Positions 1-27,639 of a DNA stretch of 64,000 nt are shown piece after piece. Source of the stretch: Luidia sarsii (lineage: Eukaryota; Echinodermata; Asteroidea; Paxillosida; Luidiidae); contig OX465104.1 in the NCBI GenBank assembly GCA_949987565.1, forward strand, positions 6,229,248 to 6,293,247, given 5' to 3'. How positions within the stretch are numbered: position 1 is the stretch's first letter; the number at the start of each line of letters is the position of its first letter. The position numbers and the translations under genes are program-made. The notes beneath the pieces were generated by a model that ran no database searches, was not told the DNA's origin, and saw nothing but the letters and a program-made list of their open reading frames with translations.

Positions 1-468
1 AGGGCCGGAAGTTTCGATCCTTTGGGATCCTTTGAGTAATGGGTGGGGGGATTTGGCTCGACAAGTGGGGACAGCTCTATGTTTATGCAGGACCTTTTTC
101 AAATGGCTGTTTCGCTCCTATCACATCAGGACCTTTCCCAAAGACAGAGCCTTTGAGAAAGGTCCTGCTCAGATTAAAAACGTCGGGCCCTCCCACCTTT
201 TGACTCCTGTGTTTTGCTTGGAATTATTTCACCAGAGAGTAAACTTATTGGCTACTCTGTACCTTGGATGCCCGTTGTTTTTTTGTTGGCCGTTGATTCA
301 GCTGCCAAATGGTGGCCGACGACTAAAACGACTCTGTTAAAACTTTGCCTTTGAGAAAGGTCCTGCTAGGATCGAAATGTCAGGCCCACTAACTTTTGAG
401 ATTCATGGATTGCAGGTCATTTTAGTTAGTGAGCAGCTTGCAGCAGTTTTTTGTATTTACTTCTAGTG

Positions 469-640
469 ATATACAAAAATGTTGCAAACTGCTTACCACT
501 GACTAAAATTACCAAAATGCAAATCTCAAAAGTTAGCGGGCCTGACGTTTTGATCCCAGCAGGACCTTTCTCAAAGGCTTTCACTCTGCCTTTGAGAAAG
601 GTCCTGCTAGGATCGAAACGTCAGGCCCACTAAATTTTGA
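469..640. repeat. Family A interspersed repeat, foldback copy
   Basis: Family A is the commonest repeat in the window. One arm begins GATATACAAAAATGTTGC, passes through a stretch ending AAATTTAGTGGGCC, and reaches TGACGTTTCGATCCTAGCAG followed by GACCTTTCTCAAAGGC. The opposite arm repeats the inner half inverted, so the copy is a foldback. Single arms lie at about 347-450, 10919-11031, 12186-12291, 19536-19590, 39829-39879, 41425-41530, 54945-55058 and 58865-58922. Further foldbacks are listed separately. Copies sit in introns of all three genes and in intergenic DNA. No ORF or target-site duplication was recognised. Confidence 0.85.
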
Positions 641-2097
641 ATTTACTTCTATTAAAGCTTGAACGCAATGGGCCAATCGAAGCCTGGGTTCCAGCCTGAT
701 GCAAAGGGTCGCTAGCATTGTCACTGCCGTCGGGTCACGACAAAACTCGGTGCCATTGCCTTTTGCCGAATGGTCGGAACTGGATGAGGAGGATCTCTTC
801 CCTCCTTTTCATTTTTTTTGTTTGTTACCTGGGTGCCTCGTTGCTTGCTCCCGTCGTCCTCCCGGTGCGCTCACTGGTGTTGCTACGGTTACTGAGCTCA
901 GCATTGTGACTCGAAGCTTTTTTTTTTTTTTTTTTTTACAAAAGTCATCCACGAGGAAACGAAAAGTGAAAACGGAATGAATGATCTGAAAAACCTTGCC
1001 GACTGAATCACAACGAATCATTAACGCTATCATTGCTGCATTTGTTGCACTGTTATCCTTGCACAACAACAGCGGAAACCAACTTCAAAATGATTCCACT
1101 GCATTACCCGACGCATGTAGCTTGAACCAAAGATGGCGGCAAACCATTGCACTATTAGCCTGAGAAATCTCGGGCACAGCACCGTGCTGTGTGTAAGCCA
1201 TCGGTTGCCCGGCAAAAGGTCATAAGCGCGTTCAGACGCTAAAATCACTTCATGGCTTTCTGCTGGGAAGAAATTTCGTCTGGTCTGGGGTGTTTTGTTT
1301 GGCTTTTTCCAATTAGTTTTTACGTCATCATGGTGTCCTATGTAACACGGAATGTGGTTAGAATTGAAGCGCGTACAAAATATAGTATAATGGGTCGTTA
1401 AACGAAAATGACCTTTGTGACCTTCTTTTGCCCTATGCCCTTCTGCAAGGCACCCGACAAAGTCTATCCCAAGAATTCTGGGGCTTAGCAGTGGAAGTGT
1501 TCAAGAGACGTCTGATGATTGGATCCCAACCAGAGCCCTGTCAAATGCATCTGAATTTCTGGCCTAGTCGGTTGGCATGACTGCAGGGTTTGTGTTGGGG
1601 TGGCCTGTGCACATATATTTGTCTCACCTCGCTTGTGTCTTGAGCTTGACAAGGGTGTGGAATTCAAAACCAGCCCATTTGAAACACCCTGTGCAGAGGA
1701 ATGAAAAAATAAAAGAAGGAACCGTGGATGCATGGTGTCGGAAATAGACTTCATCGTTGAATTCTTTTACATAACATTAGGATTCCAAACAGCAGCACCA
1801 ATACGTGATTGCCAAAGGGCAGACTGGGCACTAACTGGGGCAGATAGCTAAACGTATGTGACTTGACTTAACTTGACTTGATTTCAATATCAATAAGCTT
1901 CACATAATGGTTTAAGGTAAGTAAGTAAAATAATAATAACAGAGGCAAGGATATTAATATTGGTGGAGCCCGTAAAATGCATGGCTTGTCGAGTACAGGC
2001 TCCCTGAAAAAAAAAAAAAAAAAGCAACAAGAAAATGAAAAACAGTACATGACAAAGAACGTAAGAATAAGACTTTGCATGGTGGGTGAATCAATAT

Positions 2098-2251
2098 AGG
2101 AAGGTTTGCGGTGACACAATGTATCAGTATATGCTCTCCTGATGACGGCCAGAGCATACTGGTCGAAGCGTCGAGTTACCACTCAGGTTCTTTTCAGAAC
2201 CACACCTCTTCTTTAAGAGACCTTATACATGGTGTCACCGTAAACCTTCCT
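2098..2251. repeat. Family B foldback repeat, full copy
   Basis: The element is bounded by inverted ends of the form AGGAAGGTTTGCGGTGACAC. The right end is the inverse, ending in GTAAACCTTCCT. The interior carries a hairpin in which GGCCAG pairs with CTGGTC, followed by a GAAACGTC-like stretch (GAAGCGTC here), and a second hairpin pairing GGTTCT with AGAACC. A very similar copy lies at 50310-50425. Partial copies lie at 33058-33172, 36577-36703, 36823-36850 and 63014-63121. Confidence 0.8.
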
Positions 2252-2340
2252 ATAAAGAACGTAAGGTTCTTGTGTACACGTGTGCACGTGTATCCGTTTG
2301 CATACGTGGAACCTCTCTATTATTACTGGAATCAATTAGA

Positions 2341-2648
2341 CTACAATAACACGGGCAGGCTATCCCGACTCACACTTGTGGAGTTAGTCCTCTCCGCTCG
2401 ATGCCGGCCGGGGCTGGGTCGTCTGTTGCTGGCACTCCCGCCGCTGCCGCCACCACCACCGGTGCCCGAGCGGACGTGGTTGCTGGCCTTAGGGGTGGTG
2501 GCCCGCCCCCCGCTGGTACCCGGCCGATTGCCGCCGCTGGAGGCCGGCCTCTGGCCAGCCGAGCCGGGCCGCTTGGTGGAGGAGGAGATCTGGGAACCGG
2601 TTAGACTGAGGTCCATGCTTCTGTCGGGCATCCGGCAACTCTTGCTGT
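2341..2648 (-). CDS. Terminal coding exon of an unidentified gene
   Basis: The exon is preceded by a strong acceptor (a pyrimidine-rich run ending CTTCACAG, just right of 2648). It is open in phase 1 for 101 codons to a TAG at 2341-2343, so it would be the C-terminus of a larger protein. The predicted tail is disordered and rich in Ser, Gly, Pro and Arg, with motifs such as RPGSAGQRPASSGG and RPGTSGGRATTP and a Gly run. It is clearly more GC-rich than its surroundings, as exons here usually are. I do not recognise the family. The rest of the gene should lie at higher coordinates on the minus strand, before the divergent CNOT3 start at 4727, but no upstream exon was found with confidence. The plus-strand frame over the same bases is a shadow. 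Confidence 0.55.
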
Positions 2649-4499
2649 CTGTGAAGATAAAGACGGAACGGATGTTGGCAGTTAGTAATTGCAGGCAGTG
2701 TATATTGACCCGGCAGCGGCATTCTTCAAGCAAACGCTATTCTGCCGGTCCCTTACTCTGTAACCCAAACCCTCTGACAGTATTTCTAAAGTTTGTGTGA
2801 GGGACTTTGTGCAAACTATACAAGTTAAGGTTTGCATCAAACAATGCCATGTGCATGCTGTACATAATATAAGTTGTCACTGAATTGGGTGTAGGGTTTT
2901 AGTTAACTTTTTGCTTTTTTTTATACAATTACAATATCACAAAATTAGCCAAAACCTGAACTTGTGCATTTGTTAGTAAATGATACATAATTACTGTGAT
3001 AGAGGCCAGGAACTCTTTTAGTTTGTCATAATTTAAGAATTACAATTAACTCAAGTTATAACAATATACATGATGTATAGCACTACTGAGTACTGACTCG
3101 ACACTTGTTTGTACTATTCGCATATCCAATTGGGAAAGATCTCACTTTTTTCAGTTTAATACCTACAGCGTAAAAAGGTGAAAAAAACCTCTAAATCCAC
3201 AAATACTGAAATAGACCACCTATGTAGACAATACTCAATTGACAATAGCCATTTTTTTGCACAACCACTTGCCGGCAAAATGGTCTTGTCCAGACTTACA
3301 AGACAGAATACTCAAACTGTCAAAGTTTAAGTTCAAAGATGTCAAAGAGTTTCTGTGTAAACCGGATGATGGTCAGTACTCAGTACATCTGCATCATCAT
3401 GCTTTTCATGGCTGTTCTGACACTGACAGAACTTCTGTAAACCGTTAAACGAGTACGGAGTAGTAGTAACGATGATCGATGGGAGCATTCTGCAAAATTA
3501 AGCCATGAAGTCCGCTAGATCACATCACAGATGCATTTAAAGACATAGTGTACAAACTGTACATGGTTTAGTCATGGCCTAGGTCTTACTTAGCCTCGGC
3601 TATGCACAGACACTCAAACACGAAACATGCAGGGACATTTTTCTCTCACCGAAATCGCTCCTCTCCGGGCTTTCTGGGTAGATCGGAATGAAAAAAGCCA
3701 CTCAGTATCCCGAGTCTAAACGATTCCCGTCGGTTTTACATGGTAAGCCGGCAGGCGATCGCCGGGGGCACGATGTAAACAACCCGTTACGCGAATGTTT
3801 TGATGGCGATCGTTTCTAGGTTCAAAGGCATCCGCGGCTGTGGCGGCCACCATTTTAATTTCCCATCATCCTTTGCGCTAATGTAGGGTGTATGGTGGTG
3901 CAGAAGAGACATCGCAAATCGCAAATATCTGCAAAGATATTTGCAATACGCACATTTTGTCGCAAATATGTGCCCAAATATTTGCGATAAAATTTGCGAA
4001 TTGAAAATTTGGTCGCAAATATTTGCGCACATATTTGCGACAAAATGTGCGAATTGCAAATATCTTTGCAGGTATTTGCAATTTGCGATGTCTCTTCTGC
4101 GCCACCATAGGAGTGCGTCCCGGAAAAAATTAAAGTTGAGGGCATCCTTATGGGATATGCTCGCGCTCCCCCCAAAATAAGGGATCCAAACTCAAGGAAA
4201 GGGACGTGAGATCCTGAGAAAAGATAACAATATATTGGCTAGGGAAATAAATGAATTATATTGTGCAGTGAATTCAGGTTAACTTCTTTCAACATTTTAC
4301 AGGGGTTATTTTTGTTTTGAAAGTGCAGTGAACTTTCTGGGATTCACCTTCTCTTCGGCGGATTTCGTATACTGTGCGCACATAGGGTGCGATATTCATG
4401 CGCCAAATTACGATTTCCTTAAATTTACTTTAATAGACACGTTAACGAGGATAATAAGTATGATCAGAATGCACAATTTTAATTGATGTATACTCTGAA
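2649..4499. other. Non-coding stretch with one large palindrome
   Basis: The stretch is AT-rich from 2800 to 3600 with no exon that I can support, although it should contain introns or upstream exons of the minus-strand gene ending at 2341. The only strong structure is the palindrome at 3891-4109. Confidence 0.5.
3891..4109. repeat. 219-bp near-perfect palindrome
   Basis: Two arms of about 108 bases each meet near 4000. The outer ends read TATGGTGGTGCAGAAGAGAC on the left, matched by the inverse ending CTTCTGCGCCACCATA on the right. The interior is built from repeated GCAAATAT and ATTTGCG words, themselves near-palindromic, so each arm can also fold locally. There is no ORF of substance. It looks like a foldback-type element. 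It lies about 620 bases upstream of the CNOT3 start codon. Confidence 0.85.
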
Positions 4500-4595
4500 T
4501 TAGGTTTCTTGAAGAACACGAGCAGCAACAAAAATCCACGGAGAAAGGGACCTATTTTCGGTGACAAATTGTGCGTTCTCCGGTTCGGCAGCCAT
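4500..4595 (-). CDS. Possible small ORF or first exon divergent to CNOT3
   Basis: An ATG at 4595-4593 in a good context (AAGATGG) opens 31 codons, beginning MAAEPENAQFVTENR, before a stop at 4500. It could be the first coding exon of the minus-strand gene ending at 2341, but no good donor is seen (AATAG followed by GTCCCT is the only weak candidate). It may equally be untranslated leader. The position, about 130 bases from the CNOT3 ATG on the opposite strand, suggests a shared promoter. Confidence 0.25.
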   Translation of the reverse strand: MAAEPENAQFVTENRSLSPWIFVAARVLQET

Positions 4596-4598
4596 CTT
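4587..4598 (-). promoter_or_regulatory. YY1-like initiator motif
   Basis: Read on the minus strand the site is AAGATGGCTGCC, one base from the YY1 consensus AAGATGGCGGC that often marks transcription starts and start codons in animals. It overlaps the ATG of the small divergent ORF and lies 130 bases upstream of the CNOT3 ATG. Confidence 0.4.
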
Positions 4599-4726
4599 GA
4601 CTGAAATGAACTCCGAGTTGAAAAACCTCATACACAGGGACCTAGAAATTCGTCGTAAGACCGAGTTTTTGCTGTCGAAATCCCATGTTACGAAACGAGC
4701 CACTACACTGAGGCCGATGTAACAAG

Positions 4727-20805
<16,079 letters not shown>

Positions 20806-20998
20806 CAGGCTGGAATCCAGTCCAGGAAGTCCCCTGACGTATACTGTAAACAAAACAACCCCGTCAACAACAACAACAACAACAAAACCAAGCTACGGCC
20901 AGCGTGAGGGGAAAAGGCGGATGGCCGCAATGTGACTATGTACAGTAAGCGTCCAAATTGTAGGTACACATATCTTGGCATAATTTTACAAAGAGATG

Positions 20999-21004
20999 AA
21001 TAAA
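20999..21004 (+). terminator. CNOT3 poly(A) signal candidates
   Basis: AATAAA lies 194 bases after the CNOT3 stop. A second AATAAA is at 21147-21152. Both fit a short 3' untranslated region; which one is used cannot be told from sequence. Confidence 0.55.
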
Positions 21005-23599
21005 CCAGGTTGTTGTTTTTTTTTTCTAAGAAAAAAAAAACTTGAAAATAACAAAAAAGTTTGAAGCAGGAGATGTTTTTTATGCCCGATACTGTTGTAA
21101 AAAAAAAAAACCAAAACAAAACTGAAAGTCTTTAAAAAAGTGATTAAATAAATACCAAAATTGAAGGGAAACAAAAAATTAAGGTCAATCATGACAAGTG
21201 GTCATAATTGTAACCTAGGAAACAAAAGACATTTCACAAGATGACAGAAATCGTTGCTTTTAAGATTGTACTCGACCAGATGATTTTTTTTCCATTTTTT
21301 TTTCCGGTTCACATTATATCTTGTTGCCTTTTGTTTTCATTTTGGCAAGGAAGAGATAAGATTGAAATCTTCAAACCAAGAAAGCCAAATTGTCGATAGC
21401 ACTGAGGACACATGGCATCTCTGTTTGGCAGCGCCTTTAGTTCGTGGGGGGGGGGGGAAGGTCAAGAATCATGTCGGAAATGACGCCCCCCCCCCTCTCT
21501 CTGCCGAGTGGGAAATTTGGAGGGCTCCCCACGAAGACCGGTTTGGTAAGGTCCAGTGTCACACTCAGAGTACCTAATCATGCATCGAATCATTGATATA
21601 TCTCCAGTGCAAGGAATCGTCTCCGCAAAGCGCCTCGGTAATTCGATTGAGGAAGGGTCGCTGCTCGTCCGTTAAATTGGTTTACATAAATCCACACCGC
21701 CCATCGTCCAGCAAATTGAAAATGCGCTTTCATTAGCTCTCAGACTAACTGGAAACCAGCCTTTCTCAACAGAAACTAGCCATACCCCCACCCCCTTGAT
21801 CCAATCCCTTTTTCAAATTCACTCAGCTGGCACCTCGGCCGGGAATTCCAGCCATTGGACGCAGAGCGTCCTCGTTTGAAAAGCTTCCCCTCAAAAATGT
21901 TCTGGGTTCAATTGATCCTCTAAAAGCAGTACCATTCATCCAATTCTGAGCCACTTCAATTAACAAAAAAACTGTTACTCAGTGCTGCAATCATTCATTT
22001 TCAAATCAGTATTCTTTCGTAGTTCCAATGTTTTTTATTATTAGTTATTTTTTCCCTTTTTTTTATTTTTCATTTCGACTCGGCCGTTCCCAAATTTGAT
22101 GTATCTTTTAATATTTCTATGGTATGTAAATTATTGTTGATACTTTTTGCCCAATTTGTCAAACTCTGTATAGTCTGTATAGCAAGGTTTTTTTTTTTTG
22201 TTAAGAGACTTTTTATGATGAAGTAATGCTTTCCACTCGACTTCAGGGGTACGACGTCCAGTAGGTTTTTGTTTTTGTTTTGTTTTTTTGTTGGTCAGCG
22301 TGTAAAGTGAGAATCTTAGAGGCTTGGTCTGAAATGTTCTGGTGGGAATTTCCACCATTGAAATATGCACACTGATTCATTCATCTGCGTCTCCGATGAG
22401 GAGATGGCAAACTATTCCAAGCGATCGTTAGGTCGCGGACCGACGCCCCCTGCTTTGTGAATTGACTTTGATTGGGTTGTCATTTTTGTTTTTTTTGTTC
22501 TGGTCGAACGGTCGCGCACGTTGCTATCCTGGTGATTCTGCTGGTGTGGGACACTACGCGTGCACTGCCTTTTTTATTTTACAGCTATGGGCCATGTCAA
22601 CAAGGCATGGGGATCGCGCCATGATGAAATGCATAGCTTATTAGCTTGTTACTTTCGTGCCATTAGAAAGCTGCTTTAAAGAGGGCTGGGGGATTCATTT
22701 ATTATTTCCACAGAGGTGCCCAGTTATCACACCACTTGTTCCAATTTCAGAAGAAGTAAAAAAATCCCCATTGCAATCCTTGCCGATTTCCCAACCCACT
22801 TGTTCCCCTCCATTATAGTATGTACTAAAGTGCTCCGTGTGTACAATTTCAACCAAGGGTCTATTTCCAAAATGTCCTTCAATGAGGGTTTGCCCTGCTA
22901 GACGTGATAAACACCGAGTGCTCAGTGCATTACCCGATGCGCGACTGAAGCATTTCAGGCAGCTCGTGCGGGATTCGAACCATTCGATTCATCCGACATC
23001 GATCAAAGCACCGAGCACTCGGTGTGTATCACGTCGAGCAAGGCCAACCCTCATTTAGTTACATTCTCCTCGACGCAAACATGTTATATCTATGATCCAA
23101 AACGTCCCTTGACTCTGAGCTGAGCTCGACCTACGGCATGCCCTCCCCCCTCCTCCAGTCCATCCACAGCTGGCCTATCAGTAGTAATTCCCTGTCATTG
23201 AGTGGCTCCCAATTCCACGTGGCCACACGAACAACAGTGCCACAGTCCAGACACGCGTTATGAATAAGCTACAGCTCTTACAGCGAACGAACTGTACAAT
23301 GCCTGGCGTTCCGCTCCGAGCGGTACCTTTCTCAATGACAGAATGACAAAAAGCAGATAGGAAGGGGGGAGACAATGTGATACGGGTTACTGGAGATGGA
23401 CAAAGGAGGAAAGCTGGTTGACAGACTAGAAAGATCCCGGCGCAGTCAAAGTTTTCTTTGCCATTTAAGAAAAGAAAAGGAAACCAAAGTTGTTATGCAT
23501 CAGAATGAAAGGGTGGGCAATACGACCTTGCAGGATCGGGGGTAGTTGTATTTGCTGATCCACTCATTCCTGGGTTTGGTTTGCTAGTGTTTCTATGGA

Positions 23600-23765
23600 A
23601 CACACTTTCCCACTCATTCCCCACGATTCCCACTTAATCCCACAATTTCCACTGATTCCCCAAAATTCCCACTCAATCCCCAAAATTTCCCACTCAATCC
23701 CCACAGTTTCCCACTCAATCCCCACAATTCCCACTCAATCCCTACGATTCCCACCCAAGTCCCAC
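23600..23765 (+). repeat. Short tandem array of CCCACTCAATCCCC type
   Basis: About eight degenerate copies of a 17- to 21-base unit built around TTCCCACTCAATCCCCA. Confidence 0.85.
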
Positions 23766-24139
23766 ACTACAGGTGCAAGGATGCTCTAGACTCGTGCAGA
23801 TCTTACCCTTCACTCCCTTCTACTCAGCCCATCGATTGCCTTCAGTGACCGAAGTGGCCTGGCGTTACATTTCAAAATCTGTGAAACTTTCAGCCATTCC
23901 CAATTGGAACATTATAGATAGCACCATATCCATTGACAAATTACTGCCCACTCTCATTGACTATTTCTGGGCATATCGTGTATTTTTTTTTGTTTTTGCT
24001 TTTGAGGGGGGGGGGGTGTTGTTTTAGGGAATGCAATTCTCAATAAGTTGAATGGTGCTACGTACAATCTGTGTAACTTATGCAAAAAAAAGAAAAAAGA
24101 AATTATGAACAAAGCATTCGAACGTGTCCCTCTGTGTGA

Positions 24140-24680
24140 GGGAGCGGGGAGTTTGTCCACCCGATGAGATGGTTTTGTCCACCCGATGGGATGGGTTTTT
24201 CCACCCGATGAGATGGGTATGTCCACCCGATGGGATGAGTTTGTCCACCCGATGAGATGGGTTTGTCCACCCGATGGGATGGGTTTGTCCACCCGATGAG
24301 ATGGGTATGTCCACCCGATGGGATGAGTTTGTCCACCCGATGAGATGGGTTTGTCCACCCGATGGGATGGGTTTGTCCACCCGATGAGATGGGTATGTCC
24401 ACCCGATGGGATGAGTTTGTCCACCCGATGGGATGAGTTTGTCCACCCGATGAGATGGGTTTGTCCACCCGATAAAATGGGTTTGTCAACCCGATGAGAT
24501 GGGTTTGTCCACCCGATGAGATGGGTTTGTCCACCCGATGAGATGGGTTTGTCCACCCGATGAGATGGGTTTGTCCACCCGATGGGATGGGTTTGTCCAC
24601 CCGATGAGATGGGTTGGTCCACCCGATGAGATGGGTTTGTCCACCCGATGAGATGGGTTTGTCCACCCGATGAGATGGTT
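24140..24680 (+). repeat. 22-bp minisatellite (CCACCCGATGAGATGG)
   Basis: About 24 copies of a 22-base unit, GTTTGTCCACCCGATGAG followed by ATGG, are present. Two main variants differ at the end (GAGATGG and GGGATGA) and alternate in parts, suggesting a higher-order unit of two or more monomers. All minus-strand frames are open and code for repeats such as SSGGQTHLIGWTNPSHRVD. This is satellite, not a gene. Confidence 0.95.
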
Positions 24681-27408
24681 ATTTGATTTCTGCCCCGTCT
24701 ATTATTTTACTTTCTGCGGAGGATATACTAACATCCACGTTGCCACACAGCTAATGCCAAGTTAATTTGTGTTCATTTAATTGACGATAACGATGACGGT
24801 GATAGAAATTATGAGTAGCCGGGAGTTTTGCAGCTGACGCGTTAAGTTTTAAAAAAAGTGATAGAAGAATATCGCAGACTTTTGTTTCGTTGTCAGACGA
24901 GATGATAGTTTCCAGGCCTGAGGTTTGAAAAAGTATTGGGGTTGGTGTGGTTTTTTTTTGTGGGGGTGATCTTCAGAAAGAAATCTTGCACGCATTTTGC
25001 CTTACCTGTTTCTCTGTACCCCTTTTGTTCATACGTTCAGCCGTCTTGCCGACATGCGTTAACCCGAGGCGACATTGCTAGAGTTGCCCGCTCGGTCTAT
25101 TTTCTGCGTGCCCCGGGTTCGATTCCCCCCCCCCCACTAGTCCTTGTCGTATCGTCTGCTGATTCACCAAAGTTTCAAGTGCCAATTGGGCTAAATTTTT
25201 ATCTAAAGGGCATCTGTTTTCCTTCAAGTTACATTTTAAAAATCCGAAAAGCTATATTCTACTTAATCATGTATAATTTTGTCGATTATGATTGTTATTT
25301 TTTTTTTGGCGATACAAGAATGCTGGAAAACCATTTTAAGACAAATTGACAAAAAAAAAATGGCCCCTGGTCTTAGGAAGGGCCTCCGTACCGTTACCAG
25401 TCGTCATCCTCGCCGTTGCAGAAGTATCAAGGGCGCGGGATCGCTATTCGTGTGTTATTATTATTATTATTAGTTTTGGATGGGCTATATCCCCCGAATG
25501 ATTGCAGCACTTTGGTATATTGTTGGGTTCACGATGTCGGTGTTTGTCCGGGTGGAGAATCAAAACTGGACCAATTTCTTGTCGATTTCTCCCCCCTCCC
25601 TTTTTTTGTTGGTCATAATCTAGTTCCGGCAGGGGTTGAGCGAACCCACCTTATTATCTGTGCACAAATCAGTTGGTGCTCGATTAATATTCTAAACACC
25701 TTTCACTCGCAGCCTCCTTTTTTTGTTTGCAGAAGATGGAATTGTTTTCTCTCGACCCAGTTCAATTTGCACTCAGTTGTTTGTCTTTCCCCGTGTTTTT
25801 GGCTATCTTTCTCTCTCTCTCTTTTTTTAAACCTGATCATTGGTTCTTGAGACTACTAGAAATCAGTCCCATTTTTGATTAAATGCCAAGCCTCTCGCCA
25901 CATTATTATTGGATCTTTAAGAAGGTAAGGAATATCTTTGTCAAATCGTCCAACTATACAGACCCGCTCGCCCCTTTGTTTCAAGCCCGTGTGAAGCACA
26001 GCGAGACGTGGGGTTTTAGGAAGTGGACCAAGCTGCAATTAACGGCCACAGTCTCGTGACTTTGAAGTCTCATAGACTCGGAGAGTATTAAAAAAAAAGC
26101 ATTGCATTTTCTCAAGTTGGAGACCTACAGGTTGCCAACTTGAGGAAAACCCCCCAAATTGGATTTTTTTTTTCAAGCAGTGCCAATTCGTGTTCATTTT
26201 GAAAAGTGCCTGGATTGTGGATTGCAACTCGTGAGCCAAGAGAAGCTAAATTTAAGAAAAATTCGCCCTCGCTCATTGAGATAAAAAAAAAAATACTAGG
26301 AATTTCTGCTTTGTTCTTTGCCCAGGGCTGTTCAGGGCGGTAACCGTGGGTGGTTGTTTTTTTGGTATGACGCTTGAGGGCCGTTGGTTTAGATGGTTTC
26401 TGTGGTATGTGGAAAGTTTGCGTTGACATCATGGAAAAGTTACCTCTCTTGAGAAGGAGAACGACTCTGAGAAGACTGCCTATAACGGACTTGAGGGTGT
26501 CTTTTCAGAGCCTTACGACCGCGAGTTTCCCCGCCTATAACACGGAGTAAAATGGAGGGGTTCGGGCGGTACATCACCGAGTTGTTGGGGTTTTTTTGGG
26601 CTGAGGATCTGCAAACATCTCTGTGCAATTTGGTCCCTGGGTTTGCATTAGGTCGTCCCGTGGCCTTCACAAGCACACCTCCCCTAGAACAACAGAGGCT
26701 GTGTCTTCTGAGTGCGTGAGGACATCCCCCACGCATCCAGGGGAGTGGAGGGTTTCTGTCGGTGGTCATGGCCAAAGAAAAAATGCCTCTGCTAAATCCT
26801 TAAGCCGCCGGCCACCCGATGTGGCAGTGCGTCAGTCCGAGACACGCAACGCTGCCATCGCTCGTTCTCGCTCGGTGCAGCACGATATGTCCACCAATCG
26901 CCGTGCATCCGTTCAGCACCCGATCCCTTACTGTTTTCCTCTTCACGAAACCAGGAATCTGTTAATGCCGTCTGGCTGACTCGTTCCTTCTTCTTCTTTT
27001 TTTTAGTCTGTGATCAGGGAAAGAATATCAACTACCAATTTCTATAAAGATCCTTTTGTACGACGATGACAAAATGCATTTTTTCCCAATGGGTATGTGC
27101 GGCTCTTTCAGAGTGGAACCATTACTGGGAGGTATGGGTGTTGTTAGTGTTATTGTATTCTAGTGGACGTTGGAGTGTCAAGCGGCTTTTTGTTTCTCAC
27201 TACACACTTGTCGAATTTCTTGTCTGGGTGGTCGACCCATCTTCTGTCGTTTTGGACACTAGGCAGAGAAGGTTCAAACTATATTTCAAACTATAATTCT
27301 CGGTCTTCTTCCACGTCTTAAAGGAAAACAAACAAAAAAGAAAGAAAAGTATTTACGGCCTTGGCCTGAGTGGGGTGTCTGACCCATTAGGCTGGTGCCC
27401 GGCCTTTA

Positions 27409-27639
27409 TCATAGCGCTGAACGGAGGAGGCGTCGTCGGGGTGCCAGCCCCGAGGCCGTGCCACGCCCCTCCATTTGAAATGGAACCTCCGCCCGGCCTC
27501 TCGGGACGGCCTGTGGCTCGGACTGGCACCCCGACTCCCGCCCGGTTCTCATCGAATGAGACGGCCCCCCAGAAGTGTGGGGCACCCGCCTATTATGAAG
27601 CTCCCATCCCCGGTCACTATTGGCGTCAGCCACTCCACT
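27409..27639 (-). CDS. Candidate terminal exon of a small unknown gene
   Basis: The acceptor is very strong (a run of CCCCTTTTCTCCCCCCTCAG just right of 27639). A phase 0 frame runs 76 codons to TGA at 27411-27409, starting SGVADANSDRGWELHNRRVP and ending in an Arg-rich tail. It is GC-rich against an AT-rich background. The donor of the exon at 31238-31504 is also phase 0, so the two may belong together and would give about 165 residues; intermediate exons cannot be excluded. No family recognised. The plus-strand frame over the same bases is also open, which lowers confidence. Confidence 0.4.
   Translation of the reverse strand, partial: SGVADANSDRGWELHNRRVPHTSGGPSHSMRTGRESGCQSEPQAVPRGRAEVPFQMEGRGTASGLAPRRRLLRSAL

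Larger units (their letters stand above)
1..2340. other. Non-coding, repeat-rich left flank
   Basis: I see no convincing exon here. The stretch holds several copies of the GAAACGTC interspersed repeat (family A, below), a poly-T run near 919-937 and a family B element at its right end. Short open frames in it are not supported by splice sites or recognisable motifs. Confidence 0.6.
21205..27408. other. Intergenic stretch without a supported gene
   Basis: Between the CNOT3 3' end and the minus-strand exon at 27409 I find no exon with good splice sites and a recognisable protein. It holds a SINE fragment (about 22950-23010), a copy of the GGCATGCCCTCC repeat (about 23125-23185), two satellites, a tRNA-like SINE head near 25075-25125, and long T, G and C runs. 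Open frames at 26440-26980 on both strands are GC-rich but lack usable acceptors. Confidence 0.5.

Noticed and set aside
2098..2251. A canonical active hammerhead ribozyme
   Set aside because: An extra base follows CUGAUGA, this copy has GAAG in place of GAAA, and no helix I pairing was found; kept only as a family-level resemblance.
2111..2800. 229-codon plus-strand frame
   Set aside because: It crosses a family B repeat and is antisense to the better supported minus-strand exon at 2341-2648; no homology or splice logic.
24078..24666. Minus-strand frames of up to 222 codons with SSGGQTHLIGW repeats
   Set aside because: These are the 22-base satellite read in several frames; no start context, splice sites or non-repeat protein sequence.
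26440..26980. GC-rich frames on both strands, one with ERMHGDWWTYRAAPSENERW on the minus strand
   Set aside because: Protein-like in places, but I found no usable acceptor or donor and both strands are open; not enough to call.
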